A stretch of 36,044 nucleotides of DNA from Staphylococcus simulans (GCF_003043455.1 NZ_PZGG01000021.1:1-36044); one strand, 5' to 3'; shown: positions 8,939 to 18,624, counted from the stretch's first letter. Program-made: numbers and translations. The notes: a model not told the origin generated them from the letters alone.

Positions 8939-10345
8939 TTAATAGTCAGTACTTAAGTCATTATATTGATTTTCATTAAATTTCTGTTTATCCAAGTTGC
9001 CAGTTAATTTCGCACTTCCGACACCTGCAAGCATAGAGTCGTTGACGTTTAAAGCTGTACGACCCATATCAATTAATGGTTCTACTGAGATTAACACACC
9101 AGCTAATGCGACAGGTAAATTCAATGTTGACAGTACTAAGATCGCAGCGAATGTAGCGCCGCCGCCAACACCTGCGACACCGAATGAAGAAATAATAACA
9201 ACCGCAATGAGTGTCACAATAAACTGCAAGTTGACTTCAACATTTGCGACCGGTGCGACCATTACTGCTAACATTGCCGGATAAATCCCTGCACAACCAT
9301 TTTGGCCGATAGATAAACCGAAGGATGCTGATAAGTTTGCAATACCTTCAGGGACACCTAAACGTGATTTTTGTGTTTGTACGTTTAATGGCAGGGCGCC
9401 TGCACTTGAACGTGATGTGAAGGCGAAGATTAATACTTCAGCTACTTTACGCACATAGCGCCAAGGGTTTAAGCCGAGGATGCTGACAATAATTAAGTGA
9501 ATGATGAACATCGTAATCAATGCCGCATACGAGGCCAGTACGAATTTACCTAATGTCCATAGGGCACCAAAATCACTTGTCGCAATGGTATTCGCCATAA
9601 TAGCTAAGATACCATAAGGTGTTAAACGTAAAACGAAAGTTACAACTGACATAATCACTGAATAGATAGCTTCAATTGCACGTTTCACGATATGACCATT
9701 TTCAGGTTGTTTACGAGCTACACGTAAATATGCGAAACCGATGAATGTTGCGAAAATAACTACAGCGATTGTAGAAGTTGTACGTTGACCTGTGAAATCT
9801 AAGAATGGATTTCTAGGTAATAATTCTAAGATTTGTTGAGGTAACGTACTTGCGGTCATATCTTTTGCTTTCTGAGCAAGCTCTGTACCGCGTGATTGTT
9901 CTGCACTGCCTAAATCAATAGATGAAGCATCCAATCCGAAGACAAGTGCTGAGATAATACCGATTGTTGCTGCTATTGCGACTGTTCCGATTAGGAAAAC
10001 AAAGATGTAGAAACCGATTTTCGCAAACTTTTCACCTAATTGAATTTTAGTGAAAGCTGCGACAATCGAAATGAAGATCAACGGCATAACAATCATTTGA
10101 AGTAATGCAACATAACCGTTACCTACAATACCGAACCAATCCGTTGTTGAGGTTGTGATTTTAGAACCAGCACCATAAGCCAGGTGCATAATAGCGCCAA
10201 GTACAATTCCGATACCTAGTGCAGTGAAAACACGTTTTGAGAAAGAAACATGTTTTTTTGCCATGACAAAAAGTCCAGCGAGAAGCAGAACGAAGATGAC
10301 AATATTAAGAATAGTGAAACCCAATTGAATCAAACTTCCTTTCAT
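8939..10345 (-). CDS. tcyP: L-cystine:cation symporter TcyP
   Basis: A 468-residue member of the sodium:dicarboxylate symporter (SDF) family with eight or more hydrophobic segments. The conserved SSAGALPLNVQ serine-rich loop and the late GVAGVGGGATFAAI and DMGRTALNVNDS segments are the substrate- and cation-binding hairpin and helix of this fold. Length and position after nfrA match staphylococcal tcyP, the importer of L-cystine at the cell membrane. It is monocistronic. The leader carries two palindromes, one of which shares a half-site with a dyad upstream of cysH. CymR control is expected from Bacillus/Staphylococcus knowledge. Confidence 0.9.
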   Translation of the reverse strand: MKGSLIQLGFTILNIVIFVLLLAGLFVMAKKHVSFSKRVFTALGIGIVLGAIMHLAYGAGSKITTSTTDWFGIVGNGYVALLQMIVMPLIFISIVAAFTKIQLGEKFAKIGFYIFVFLIGTVAIAATIGIISALVFGLDASSIDLGSAEQSRGTELAQKAKDMTASTLPQQILELLPRNPFLDFTGQRTTSTIAVVIFATFIGFAYLRVARKQPENGHIVKRAIEAIYSVIMSVVTFVLRLTPYGILAIMANTIATSDFGALWTLGKFVLASYAALITMFIIHLIIVSILGLNPWRYVRKVAEVLIFAFTSRSSAGALPLNVQTQKSRLGVPEGIANLSASFGLSIGQNGCAGIYPAMLAVMVAPVANVEVNLQFIVTLIAVVIISSFGVAGVGGGATFAAILVLSTLNLPVALAGVLISVEPLIDMGRTALNVNDSMLAGVGSAKLTGNLDKQKFNENQYNDLSTDY

Positions 10346-10378
10346 AAATATTTATCTTATAGCAAAAGATAAGACTTA

Positions 10379-10470
10379 ATTTGAATTCAAATAACTGCTC
10401 AAAGAAGGAAGTTCATTTTTTGATAACTGAACTTAGCAGATATGTATCAACTTTTTTATACAACAGTATA
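10379..10470 (-). promoter_or_regulatory. tcyP leader with palindromes and a two-part hairpin
   Basis: Reading toward tcyP there are three elements: a dyad TATAC-AACA-GTATA (10457-10470) over a likely -10 (TATACT on the minus strand); a composite hairpin with outer arms CTGCT/AGCAG (10395-10399, 10435-10439) and inner arms AAGTTCA/TGAACTT (10409-10415, 10428-10434); and a perfect 14-bp palindrome ATTTGAATTCAAAT (10379-10392). None has a T-box or SAM-riboswitch signature. One of the dyads could be the CymR site; I cannot say which. Confidence 0.45.
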
Positions 10471-10569
10471 GGATAGTTGTAAAGTCCGTTTAAACACATA
10501 GTAAATATATCGTATATATAAGAAAGGGTCAATGGCGGTTTTTAAGTGCTTCTTTAAAAATACTGTGAA

Positions 10570-10608
10570 CAAAATAAAAAATCCAACCCGGATTATCGGA
10601 TTGGATTT
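10570..10608 (-). terminator. terminator of the HTH/coiled-coil gene
   Basis: Arms AAATCCAA (10579-10586) and TTGGATTT (10601-10608) with an inner CCG/CGG pairing; the minus strand continues into TTTTTTATTTTG. Confidence 0.8.
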
Positions 10609-10622
10609 GAACATTGTATGAT

Positions 10623-11594
10623 TTACATACCGAATAAACGTGCGAAGAAACCTTTTTTCTCCTCTTTCTTATGATGTGGAACTGTAGGTTCATGTTGATT
10701 GTCAATCGGTATTTCTGGTTCAGGTGTTGTTGTATTAGGTGTACCTTGAACTTCTGTCTCAGGTGTTTCATTCTCTTGTTTAGTTGTTTCAGATGTTTCA
10801 TCTGATTGTTGTTCGGAAGTAACTTCAGATTTAACTGATTCTGTTTGTGTTGGTTGTTCAGTTTCAGCTGATGCTGTTGCACCTTTATAGTCAGAAAGGG
10901 GTGTTTCTGTAGTTTTTTGAGTTTGTTCTTCTGAAGGTGTTGTTGATGTTTTAACTTCATCTGTTGATGGTGTAGTATCTTTGACTTCAGCAGTCTTAGT
11001 CACTTGTTCCTCTACTGTAGGTTCAGTTTTAGTTTCAACAGTTGGTTGTGGTTGTGCTAAAACTTTTTCTGTATGAGATTTCATTGCTTCAGTGTTATCT
11101 TGAACGGCTTTTGCTTGATCTTTTTGTGCTGTTTCGATAGCTTTAAGTGTTTTTTCGTGTTGATCAAGCTTATCTGTCATTTGTTGTTGTAAAGTTTGCA
11201 AGTCTTTTTGTTGTTGATGTACTTGAGAAATCATTTGACCTAGCATTTGACGTTCTTCACGCATCTTAGTGATATCGTTATGTAAGTCACTTAATAATTT
11301 TGAGAAGTTTTGATCACTAGGAAGTTGATTTTGATTGTCTTCTTTAACAACAATTTGTAAGAAATCATTTTCTTTTTCTAATTCTTCGAAAGCTAAATCG
11401 TAACTATTTGTTTGTTTAACCTTATCCGCAATCTCTCTGAATAACTCGATGTCTTCTTCTTGGAAGTCAGTTGCTTCACGACCACGGTATTCTGTTTTCT
11501 TTAAATGGTAACCGCGTTCTTCTAAATGTTGTACGATTTTACGTACTTGTTTCTCACTTAATTCGACGCGTTGGGCGAATTCTTTTGTTAGCAT
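10623..11594 (-). CDS. helix-turn-helix / coiled-coil protein with basic amphipathic C-terminus
   Basis: A 323-residue, four-part protein. Residues 1-45 form a winged or MerR-like helix-turn-helix (LTKEFAQRVELSEKQVRKIV). Residues 50-180 are a long Gln/Lys/Glu-rich coiled coil. Residues about 180-300 are a low-complexity Pro/Thr/Glu linker. The last 15 residues (KKEEKKGFFARLFGM) form a basic, amphipathic helix of the sort that binds membranes. There are no enzyme motifs. The architecture recalls single-protein plasmid partition factors such as pSK1 Par, but homology is not shown. Its promoter is overlaid by tandem palindromes, suggesting autoregulation. A coiled-coil transcription factor is the alternative. 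Confidence 0.7.
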   Translation of the reverse strand: MLTKEFAQRVELSEKQVRKIVQHLEERGYHLKKTEYRGREATDFQEEDIELFREIADKVKQTNSYDLAFEELEKENDFLQIVVKEDNQNQLPSDQNFSKLLSDLHNDITKMREERQMLGQMISQVHQQQKDLQTLQQQMTDKLDQHEKTLKAIETAQKDQAKAVQDNTEAMKSHTEKVLAQPQPTVETKTEPTVEEQVTKTAEVKDTTPSTDEVKTSTTPSEEQTQKTTETPLSDYKGATASAETEQPTQTESVKSEVTSEQQSDETSETTKQENETPETEVQGTPNTTTPEPEIPIDNQHEPTVPHHKKEEKKGFFARLFGM

Positions 11595-11630
11595 CTGATC
11601 TATATCCTTTCACTCTATAATTTTAAGTGA

Positions 11631-11647
11631 GACGTATGTCTTACGTC
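11631..11647. repeat. 17-bp dyad in leader of HTH/coiled-coil gene
   Basis: GACGTA (11631-11636) and TACGTC (11642-11647) are perfect inverted arms around 5 bp, downstream of the promoter and about 40 bp before the start codon. Confidence 0.45.
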
Positions 11648-11655
11648 ACACAAAC

Positions 11656-11704
11656 GTTAGTCTAACCTCTATGTTAGTTTAACCCGATTTCCTTTTGATT
11701 TCAA
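11656..11704 (-). promoter_or_regulatory. promoter with tandem palindromic operators for HTH/coiled-coil gene
   Basis: The minus strand has TTGAAA (11699-11704), a 17-bp spacer and TAAACT (11676-11681). Two copies of an 11-bp palindrome lie on it: GTTAGTCTAAC (11656-11666, perfect) and GTTAGTTTAAC (11673-11683, one mismatch), 17 bp apart. The second overlaps the -10, the first covers the transcription start region. This is a typical repressor layout, and the downstream HTH protein is the obvious candidate ligand. Confidence 0.65.
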
Positions 11705-11710
11705 GGGTTC

Positions 11711-12376
11711 TCACGATTTTCGAAGATCCATTTGTTCAAGCAGTGGATAAACGGTTTTGCGTGAAAGATGATTTGCGAAAACATATTTTAAAATATAACA
11801 AGATTTAACACTGGTACCATAAATGTCTTTAGTCAACGGAATACGTGTATGCAAGAATAAGTCTAACGGAATCGGTTCGCCGCCAGGTTCTACAGCAGGA
11901 CGAATATAATCGATTTCTCTTTGTTCTTCAAAGCCATGTTCTTTTAAGAAGAGGTGACGTTGCATAAGTAAATCTGCCCCAGGATCTTCTAATGAATCTG
12001 GAATTGGTAATGCTTCCATCATAAAGAAATTCACATCGCGGTCATGCACACGGTTGGCTAGATTATCCAATCCTTCTTGGAGTTTCTCTAATGTTTCAGT
12101 TAAATAGCGTTCTCTCTCTGGCGAGTCTACAGCGACTAAATACATAATAAATGCTGCATTCGTTGTAGCTTCATAGTGACCCGTAGCAAAACTGACAACT
12201 TCATCGTTATCTAAGCCGACTAAGAAGACGTAATCATTTTGGGTACGTTTATTTTCAAGAGATTGTTTGAATACATGATGTTTTTGTGTCACGTTGCCGA
12301 ATTGATAGTTATCAAAAAGGTTTAAAGCTGCCTCATACAAAGGATCAGATGTTTGTTTCACTAATTTAAATTCCAT
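11711..12376 (-). CDS. GNAT-like acyltransferase fold protein
   Basis: A 221-residue cytoplasmic protein. A segment FLVGLDNDEVVSFATGHYEATTNAAFIMYLVAV (about 50-82), followed by an RERYLTETLEKL helix, looks like strands 2-4 and helix 3 of a GNAT acetyltransferase; the usual Q/RxxGxG/A acetyl-CoA loop is not clear (SPERERYL in its place). The C-terminal third is a staphylococcal extension I cannot assign. The substrate is unknown. It is the first gene upstream of the HTH/coiled-coil gene on the same strand, which however has its own promoter. Confidence 0.5.
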   Translation of the reverse strand: MEFKLVKQTSDPLYEAALNLFDNYQFGNVTQKHHVFKQSLENKRTQNDYVFLVGLDNDEVVSFATGHYEATTNAAFIMYLVAVDSPERERYLTETLEKLQEGLDNLANRVHDRDVNFFMMEALPIPDSLEDPGADLLMQRHLFLKEHGFEEQREIDYIRPAVEPGGEPIPLDLFLHTRIPLTKDIYGTSVKSCYILKYVFANHLSRKTVYPLLEQMDLRKS

Positions 12377-12493
12377 AACGCGGCCCTCCCATTTTTCTTT
12401 TGATTATAGCATATCGATGTGTATGGCTAATATGTATATAAAAGCAGAAGTTCTGATTTCTTAATGATTGTTCAAAATTTAGTATAGATAATA

Positions 12494-12528
12494 AAAAAAT
12501 AATCAGCAGGCTAAGCTGCTGATTACTG
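12494..12528 (-). terminator. terminator of the YflT-like gene
   Basis: TAATCAGCAG (12500-12509) pairs with CTGCTGATTA (12516-12525); on the minus strand a run of seven Ts follows. Confidence 0.85.
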
Positions 12529-12538
12529 TCATTTCAAA

Positions 12539-12925
12539 TTAAATCTCATATTCTTTATCGTGTTTATCTTTTTTGGCTTCATGTTCATCTTTGAACTCTT
12601 TACGGCTGATATCATGTTTATCAGCAAGTACAACGATGTTACCGTTAAGTAATTCACGTTTTAGAATTTGACGTTCTGTGTCTGATAAATCGTATTGTAA
12701 TAAGACAGCTTGTTCGCCGTCTTCCCCAGTTAGGAGGCGAGCAATTCTGTCACTGAACGTTCCGCTTGTAGATTGCACTGTCATGTCCGTGCTTGCTACA
12801 CTGCCAAGGTTTAATTTGTTTTTGCTGATAACTGAAATTTCGTCTTTAGTATACCCCTCGTCTAATCTACGTTTTAAAGTATCAAAAATTTCGTCTTGTG
12901 ATGTAAGTACAGTAATGTTTGCCAT
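12539..12925 (-). CDS. YflT-type general stress protein
   Basis: A 128-residue soluble protein with the YflT / heat-induced stress protein domain: a small alpha/beta fold from residue 3 (ITVLTSQDEIFDTLKRR) through the DDEISVISK-like strand, ending at about 105 with NGNIVVLADK. The C-terminal tail is highly charged. Relatives are SigB-regulated general stress proteins of unknown biochemical role. The upstream region has a SigB-like GGGTAT -10 element, which supports the call. It has a strong GGAGGGGGAG ribosome site and its own terminator, so it is monocistronic. Confidence 0.8.
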   Translation of the reverse strand: MANITVLTSQDEIFDTLKRRLDEGYTKDEISVISKNKLNLGSVASTDMTVQSTSGTFSDRIARLLTGEDGEQAVLLQYDLSDTERQILKRELLNGNIVVLADKHDISRKEFKDEHEAKKDKHDKEYEI

Positions 12926-12968
12926 GTTAAAGCTCCCCCTCCGTGAAATATGTTTAATGTTATAATGT

Positions 12969-12993
12969 ATACCCTTTTTTTATATAAACGAAC
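12969..12993 (-). promoter_or_regulatory. SigB-like promoter of the YflT-like gene
   Basis: The minus strand has GTTCGT (12988-12993), 13 bp, GGGTAT (12969-12974). The -10 is perfect for SigB (GTTTAA-N12-15-GGGTAT); the -35 matches only partly. The known SigB control of YflT proteins strengthens it. From here to 13128 I see no other element. Confidence 0.65.
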
Positions 12994-13128
12994 CATCTAA
13001 ATTATACTATTATCGGCGTAAGCTATCAAATAAATATAAGAAAATTCACACTATTATCAAGGGAAAGACGTATTTTCTTCGACGCACAATTAGATTTTAT
13101 GGAAATATAATGAATTAAGTTTCAGTTA

Positions 13129-13157
13129 TTGAAATAAAGCCTGAAATTTGATATTAT
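13129..13157 (+). promoter_or_regulatory. promoter of the xpt operon
   Basis: TTGAAA (13129-13134), a 17-bp spacer and TATTAT (13152-13157). It is correctly placed to start a transcript about 12 nt before the guanine aptamer. Confidence 0.75.
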
Positions 13158-13175
13158 CATTAAATAATTTACCTT

Positions 13176-13244
13176 ACTCATATAATCTAGAGAATTAGGC
13201 TTTAGAAGTTTCTACCATGTCGCCTTAACGACATGACTATGAGT
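13176..13244 (+). ncRNA. purine (guanine-type) riboswitch aptamer
   Basis: All three helices of the purine aptamer are visible. P1 is ACTCATA (13176-13182) with TATGAGT (13238-13244), P2 is CTAGAG/CTTTAG, and P3 is CATGTCG/CGACATG. The invariant junction AAGTTTCTACC is present. The specificity nucleotide in J3/1 (GACTATG) is C, at 13237, which pairs guanine or hypoxanthine rather than adenine. In Bacillus and Staphylococcus this class ends xpt-pbuX transcription when guanine is plentiful. The aptamer lies unusually far (about 410 nt) before xpt. Confidence 0.93.
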
Positions 13245-13326
13245 CACTGATACAATACAACACAATGGTGCTTTCGAAACAAACGGGTAGACGCGTGTTC
13301 ATTCTATAATATAAGTTAAGGACTAT

Positions 13327-13446
13327 TTGGGAGATGGGACTTATATTTTAGTGTTCACGAACATCGAGCGATTAGGTTTTGAAACGCGGAGAACAATGTC
13401 AGCTTCTCAAATCATCATTTATAGGTTGCTTTGGCAACACGCTTGA
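13327..13446 (+). CDS. possible short ORF inside the xpt leader
   Basis: A 39-codon frame starting TTG, with TAAGGA five nt upstream, encodes a peptide with plausible composition (for example VFTNIERLGFETRR then QIIIYRLLWQHA). I do not recognise it. An overlapping frame at 13379-13522 (47 codons, TTG start) follows at another phase, so the two together may be remnants of one frameshifted gene. The stretch is also less AT-rich than ordinary spacers. It may be a leader ORF, gene debris, or chance. Confidence 0.25.
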   Translation: MGDGTYILVFTNIERLGFETRRTMSASQIIIYRLLWQHA

Positions 13447-13582
13447 AGGGGTTGAACTTGCGTTAACCACAGAAGGCGTCAACAAGAATGGTCGTATACT
13501 TAATAAGTATAAGATGATTTAAATTGAACCTCCTGACTCCAAAGTGAACTTTATATTGATAATGATGTGTATTGCCTGTGCC

Positions 13583-13626
13583 ACTCATAGATCCTGAAAC
13601 TCATAGAGTAGTTTGGGATTTTTTTT
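13583..13626 (+). terminator. riboswitch-type terminator before xpt
   Basis: A long stem (13591-13602 with 13606-13619, small bulge) is followed by eight Ts. Two copies of ACTCATAG (13583-13590 and 13599-13606) are exact complements of CTATGAGT, the 3' strand of aptamer P1 (13237-13244), so pairing would break the terminator stem. This fits an expression platform governed by the aptamer. Confidence 0.75.
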
Positions 13627-13653
13627 ATACACAAATTTAGGAGGTTTGTTGAC

Positions 13654-14244
13654 GTGGAAGCGTTGAAAAAGAAGGTTAAAGAAGACGGCGTCGTCATCGG
13701 CGAAAAAATCTTGAAGGTAGATGGGTTTTTAAACCATCAAATTGATGCAGTATTAATGTACGACATCGGTGAAACATTTTATGAACAGTTTAAAGATCAA
13801 GGCATCACTAAAATCTTAACTGTTGAAGCATCAGGTATAGCACCAGCCATTATGGCAGCATATCGATTTGAAGTACCATGTCTCTTTGCGAAGAAGGCTA
13901 AGCCAAGTACTTTGGCAGATGGATTTTATCAAACAGATATTCATTCATTTACGAAAAACAAGACGAATCGTGTCATTATCTCTGAAGAATTTTTAGGTGA
14001 AAATGACCGTGTGTTGATTATCGATGACTTTTTAGCGAATGGAGATGCGGCACTTGGTTTGAACCGCTTAGTTGAACAAGCAGGTGCAGAAACAGTCGGC
14101 ATCGGTATTGTAGTAGAGAAAAGTTTCCAACAAGGTCGTAAACGATTAGAAGAAGCTGGCTTGAAGGTTTCTTCTCTTTGCCAAGTCGCATCGCTTCAAG
14201 GCAATCAAGTGACTCTAGTAGGTGAAGGTGAAGAGAACGCATGA
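13654..14244 (+). CDS. xpt: xanthine phosphoribosyltransferase
   Basis: A 196-residue type I phosphoribosyltransferase that makes XMP from xanthine and PRPP. The PRPP-binding motif RVLIIDDFLANGDAA is at about 126-140, preceded by KILTVEASGIAPA (base and phosphate contacts). Its length equals other Firmicute Xpt proteins. It starts with GTG after GGAGG (AGGAGGTTTGTTGAC). It is the first gene of xpt-pbuX-guaB-guaA, and its last codons overlap pbuX (ATGA), implying translational coupling. Guanine riboswitch control is expected. Confidence 0.96.
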   Translation: MEALKKKVKEDGVVIGEKILKVDGFLNHQIDAVLMYDIGETFYEQFKDQGITKILTVEASGIAPAIMAAYRFEVPCLFAKKAKPSTLADGFYQTDIHSFTKNKTNRVIISEEFLGENDRVLIIDDFLANGDAALGLNRLVEQAGAETVGIGIVVEKSFQQGRKRLEEAGLKVSSLCQVASLQGNQVTLVGEGEENA

Positions 14245-15509
14245 AGAATTTCATCTTGAGTCTACAACATTTACTTGCAATGTATGCAGGTGCTATACTT
14301 GTTCCAATTATCGTCGGGACGAGTTTGAAATTCACACCAGAACAAATCGCATATCTTGTAACAGTCGATATCTTCATGTGTGGGGTTGCCACATTTTTAG
14401 AAGCGAATAGAGTAACAGGTACCGGATTGCCGATTGTTTTAGGTTGTACCTTTACTGCGGTTGCACCGATGATATTAATCGGCCAGACCAAAGGTTTGGA
14501 CGTATTATATGGGTCGCTCTTTGTATCAGGGATTTTAGTGGTCTTAATTGCTCCTGTCTTTTCATACGTTGTTAAATTCTTCCCGCCTGTCGTAACAGGT
14601 AGTGTGGTAACGATTATCGGGATTAATTTAATGCCGGTTGCTATGAACTATGTAGCAGGTGGACAAGGATCAAAAGACTACGGTGATATGAAAAATATCA
14701 TTTTAGGTTTTTCAACGTTGTTGATTATCCTGCTTTTACAACGTTTTACACGTGGTTTCTTGAAGTCTATAGCAATCTTAATCGGGTTGATTGCAGGGAC
14801 TTTACTCGCTGGAGCCTTCGGTGTTGTGGACTTGAATCAAGTTGGGACAGCACATTGGTTCGAGTTTCCGAAACCGTTTAGATTCTCAGGCTTTGCATTC
14901 GATATCGGTGCGATTCTAGTATTCTTTATCGTCGCATTAGTCAGCTTGATTGAATCAACAGGTGTATATACAGCGTTAAGTAAAATCACAGGAAGAACTT
15001 TGACACGCAACGATTACCGTAAAGGTTACACTGCGGAAGGACTTGCGATTGTGATTGGTTCTATCTTCAACGCATTTCCATATACTGCATATTCTCAAAA
15101 TGTCGGTTTGGTTTCACTTTCAGGCGTGAAAAAGAATAATGTCATCTATGGAATGGTCATCTTACTCTTGATTTGCGGTTGTATTCCAAAGTTAGGCGCG
15201 TTAGCGAATATTATTCCATTACCTGTACTCGGCGGTGCGATGATCGCAATGTTCGGAATGGTAATGGCATACGGTGTCAGTATCTTAGGCAGTATCGATT
15301 TCAAGAAGCAGAATAACTTGTTAGTTATTGCTGTGGCTGTCGGTTTAGGAACAGGTATCAGTGCTGTTCCGGAAGCATTTAAAGCAATGGGCGAACAATT
15401 CGCTTGGTTAACACAAAATGGAATTGTACTTGGTGCTATTTCAGCAATCGTACTTAATTTCTTTTTTAACGGCTTAAAGTATCAACAAAACGAAGAAAAT
15501 GTGAAATAA
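14241..15509 (+). CDS. pbuX: xanthine permease (NCS2 family)
   Basis: A 422-residue inner-membrane nucleobase symporter with 12-14 hydrophobic segments and the NCS2 signature around QNVGLVSLSGVKKNNV (about residues 285-300), with conserved Glu in LIESTGVY. It imports xanthine for Xpt. Its ATG overlaps the xpt stop (ATGA at 14241-14244). It is part of the guanine-controlled purine salvage operon. Confidence 0.95.
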   Translation: MKNFILSLQHLLAMYAGAILVPIIVGTSLKFTPEQIAYLVTVDIFMCGVATFLEANRVTGTGLPIVLGCTFTAVAPMILIGQTKGLDVLYGSLFVSGILVVLIAPVFSYVVKFFPPVVTGSVVTIIGINLMPVAMNYVAGGQGSKDYGDMKNIILGFSTLLIILLLQRFTRGFLKSIAILIGLIAGTLLAGAFGVVDLNQVGTAHWFEFPKPFRFSGFAFDIGAILVFFIVALVSLIESTGVYTALSKITGRTLTRNDYRKGYTAEGLAIVIGSIFNAFPYTAYSQNVGLVSLSGVKKNNVIYGMVILLLICGCIPKLGALANIIPLPVLGGAMIAMFGMVMAYGVSILGSIDFKKQNNLLVIAVAVGLGTGISAVPEAFKAMGEQFAWLTQNGIVLGAISAIVLNFFFNGLKYQQNEENVK

Positions 15510-15527
15510 TGTAATTAAAACAAATAA

Positions 15528-17009
<1,482 letters not shown>

Positions 17010-17025
17010 AAGGAGAAACTGATTT

Positions 17026-18567
17026 ATGGAAATGGCGAAAGAACAAGAGTTAATTCTTGTATTAGACTTTGGTAGCCAATACAACCAATTAATTACACGT
17101 CGTATTCGTGAAATGGGTGTGTACAGTGAGTTGCACGACCATGAAATTTCAATTGAAGAAATTAAAAAGATGAATCCAAAAGGTATCATCTTATCAGGCG
17201 GACCAAACTCAGTTTATGAAGAAGGTTCTTACACAATTGATCCTGAAATCTTCAACTTAGGCGTACCTGTACTTGGTATTTGTTATGGTATGCAGTTAAC
17301 AACAAAATTATTAGGTGGAAAAGTTGAGCGTGCGAATGAACGTGAATATGGTAAAGCAACTATCCACGCAAAATCTGATGAAATCTTCTTCGGTTTACCA
17401 GAAGAACAAACAGTATGGATGAGTCACTCAGATAAAGTAATCGAAATTCCAGAAGGCTTTGAATCTATCGCAGATAGTCCAAGCACGCCTTACGCAGCAA
17501 TCGAAGATAAAGAACGTCGTATTTACGGTGTTCAATTCCACCCAGAAGTGCGTCATACTGAGTACGGTAATGATATTTTACGTAACTTCGTACGTCGTGT
17601 ATGTGACTGTACAGGCGAATGGACAATGGAAAACTTCATTGAAGTCGAAATTGAAAAAATTCGTGAAAAAGTCGGAGACCGTAAAGTGCTTTGCGCAATG
17701 AGCGGCGGTGTAGACTCTTCAGTTGTTGCTGTACTCTTGCATAAAGCAATCGGCGATCAATTAACTTGTATCTTCGTAGACCACGGTTTACTTCGTAAAG
17801 GCGAAGGCGACATGGTTATGGAACAATTCGGTGAAGGTTTCAACATGAACATCATCCGTGTGAATGCGAAAGATCGCTTCATGGATAAATTAAAAGGTGT
17901 TTCTGACCCTGAACAAAAACGTAAAATCATCGGTAACGAATTCGTATACGTTTTCGACGATGAAGCATCAAAATTAAAAGGTGTAGACTTCCTTGCTCAA
18001 GGTACGCTTTACACTGACGTTATCGAATCAGGTACAAAAACAGCACAAACAATCAAATCTCACCATAACGTAGGCGGATTACCTGAAGACATGCAATTTG
18101 AATTAATTGAACCTATTAATACATTATTCAAAGACGAAGTACGTGCTTTAGGTATCGAACTAGGTATCCCTGAACATTTAGTTTGGAGACAACCATTCCC
18201 AGGTCCAGGACTTGGTATCCGTGTTCTAGGTGAAATTACTGAAGAAAAATTAGAAATCGTCCGCGAATCAGATGCTATCTTAAGAGAAGTGATTCGTGAA
18301 GAAGGTTTAGAGCGTGAAATCTGGCAATACTTCACAGTACTTCCAGGTATGCGTTCAGTAGGCGTAATGGGCGATTACCGTACGTATGACTATACAATCG
18401 GTATCCGTGCCGTAACTTCAATTGACGGTATGACAAGTGACTTTGCGCGAATCGACTGGGAAGTCTTACAAAAGATTTCAAGTCGTATTGTTAACGAAGT
18501 AGATCACGTCAACAGAGTAGTCTATGACATTACTTCTAAGCCACCAAGTACCATCGAATGGGAGTAA
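17026..18567 (+). CDS. guaA: GMP synthase (glutamine-hydrolysing)
   Basis: 513 residues, the same length as S. aureus GuaA. The N-terminal class I glutamine amidotransferase has nucleophile Cys86 (GICYGMQ), and His172/Glu174 ([11 protein letters not shown]). The ATP-pyrophosphatase domain has the P-loop SGGVDSS (226-232), and the C-terminal dimerisation domain ends ...PPSTIEWE. It converts XMP to GMP. It begins 16 bp after guaB with AGGAGA and ends at an intrinsic terminator. Its 3' end is a known integration site for SaPIs and related islands in S. aureus; a decayed second copy of this end lies just downstream. Confidence 0.98.
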   Translation: MEMAKEQELILVLDFGSQYNQLITRRIREMGVYSELHDHEISIEEIKKMNPKGIILSGGPNSVYEEGSYTIDPEIFNLGVPVLGICYGMQLTTKLLGGKVERANEREYGKATIHAKSDEIFFGLPEEQTVWMSHSDKVIEIPEGFESIADSPSTPYAAIEDKERRIYGVQFHPEVRHTEYGNDILRNFVRRVCDCTGEWTMENFIEVEIEKIREKVGDRKVLCAMSGGVDSSVVAVLLHKAIGDQLTCIFVDHGLLRKGEGDMVMEQFGEGFNMNIIRVNAKDRFMDKLKGVSDPEQKRKIIGNEFVYVFDDEASKLKGVDFLAQGTLYTDVIESGTKTAQTIKSHHNVGGLPEDMQFELIEPINTLFKDEVRALGIELGIPEHLVWRQPFPGPGLGIRVLGEITEEKLEIVRESDAILREVIREEGLEREIWQYFTVLPGMRSVGVMGDYRTYDYTIGIRAVTSIDGMTSDFARIDWEVLQKISSRIVNEVDHVNRVVYDITSKPPSTIEWE

Positions 18568-18575
18568 GCAGTCTA
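18553..18575 (+). repeat. guaA 3'-end repeat, copy 1 (candidate attachment site)
   Basis: The last codons of guaA and the following bases match 18719-18741 at 19 of 23 positions, in the same orientation, 166 bp apart. The segment includes the region used as attB by guaA-specific islands in staphylococci. Confidence 0.6.
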
Positions 18576-18588
18576 TAATATATAAAAC

Positions 18589-18624
18589 GAAAACCCTTTA
18601 ACCGCAATGGTTAGAGGGTTTTTT
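18589..18624 (+). terminator. guaA operon terminator
   Basis: AAACCCT-TTAACC pairs with GGTTAG-AGGGTTT around GCAAT, followed by six Ts. Confidence 0.9.

Noticed and set aside
10346-10530. T-box leader for tcyP
   Set aside because: No T-box core sequence and no terminator/antiterminator pair.
10529-10960. 143-residue Lys/Gln-rich frame on the minus strand
   Set aside because: It is an out-of-phase shadow of the low-complexity linker of the HTH/coiled-coil gene and runs through that gene's terminator.
12981-13000. PurR box (AAACGAACCAT) near the YflT-like promoter and upstream of xpt
   Set aside because: It is a single imperfect match, on the far side of the YflT promoter, without the paired arrangement of real PurR sites.
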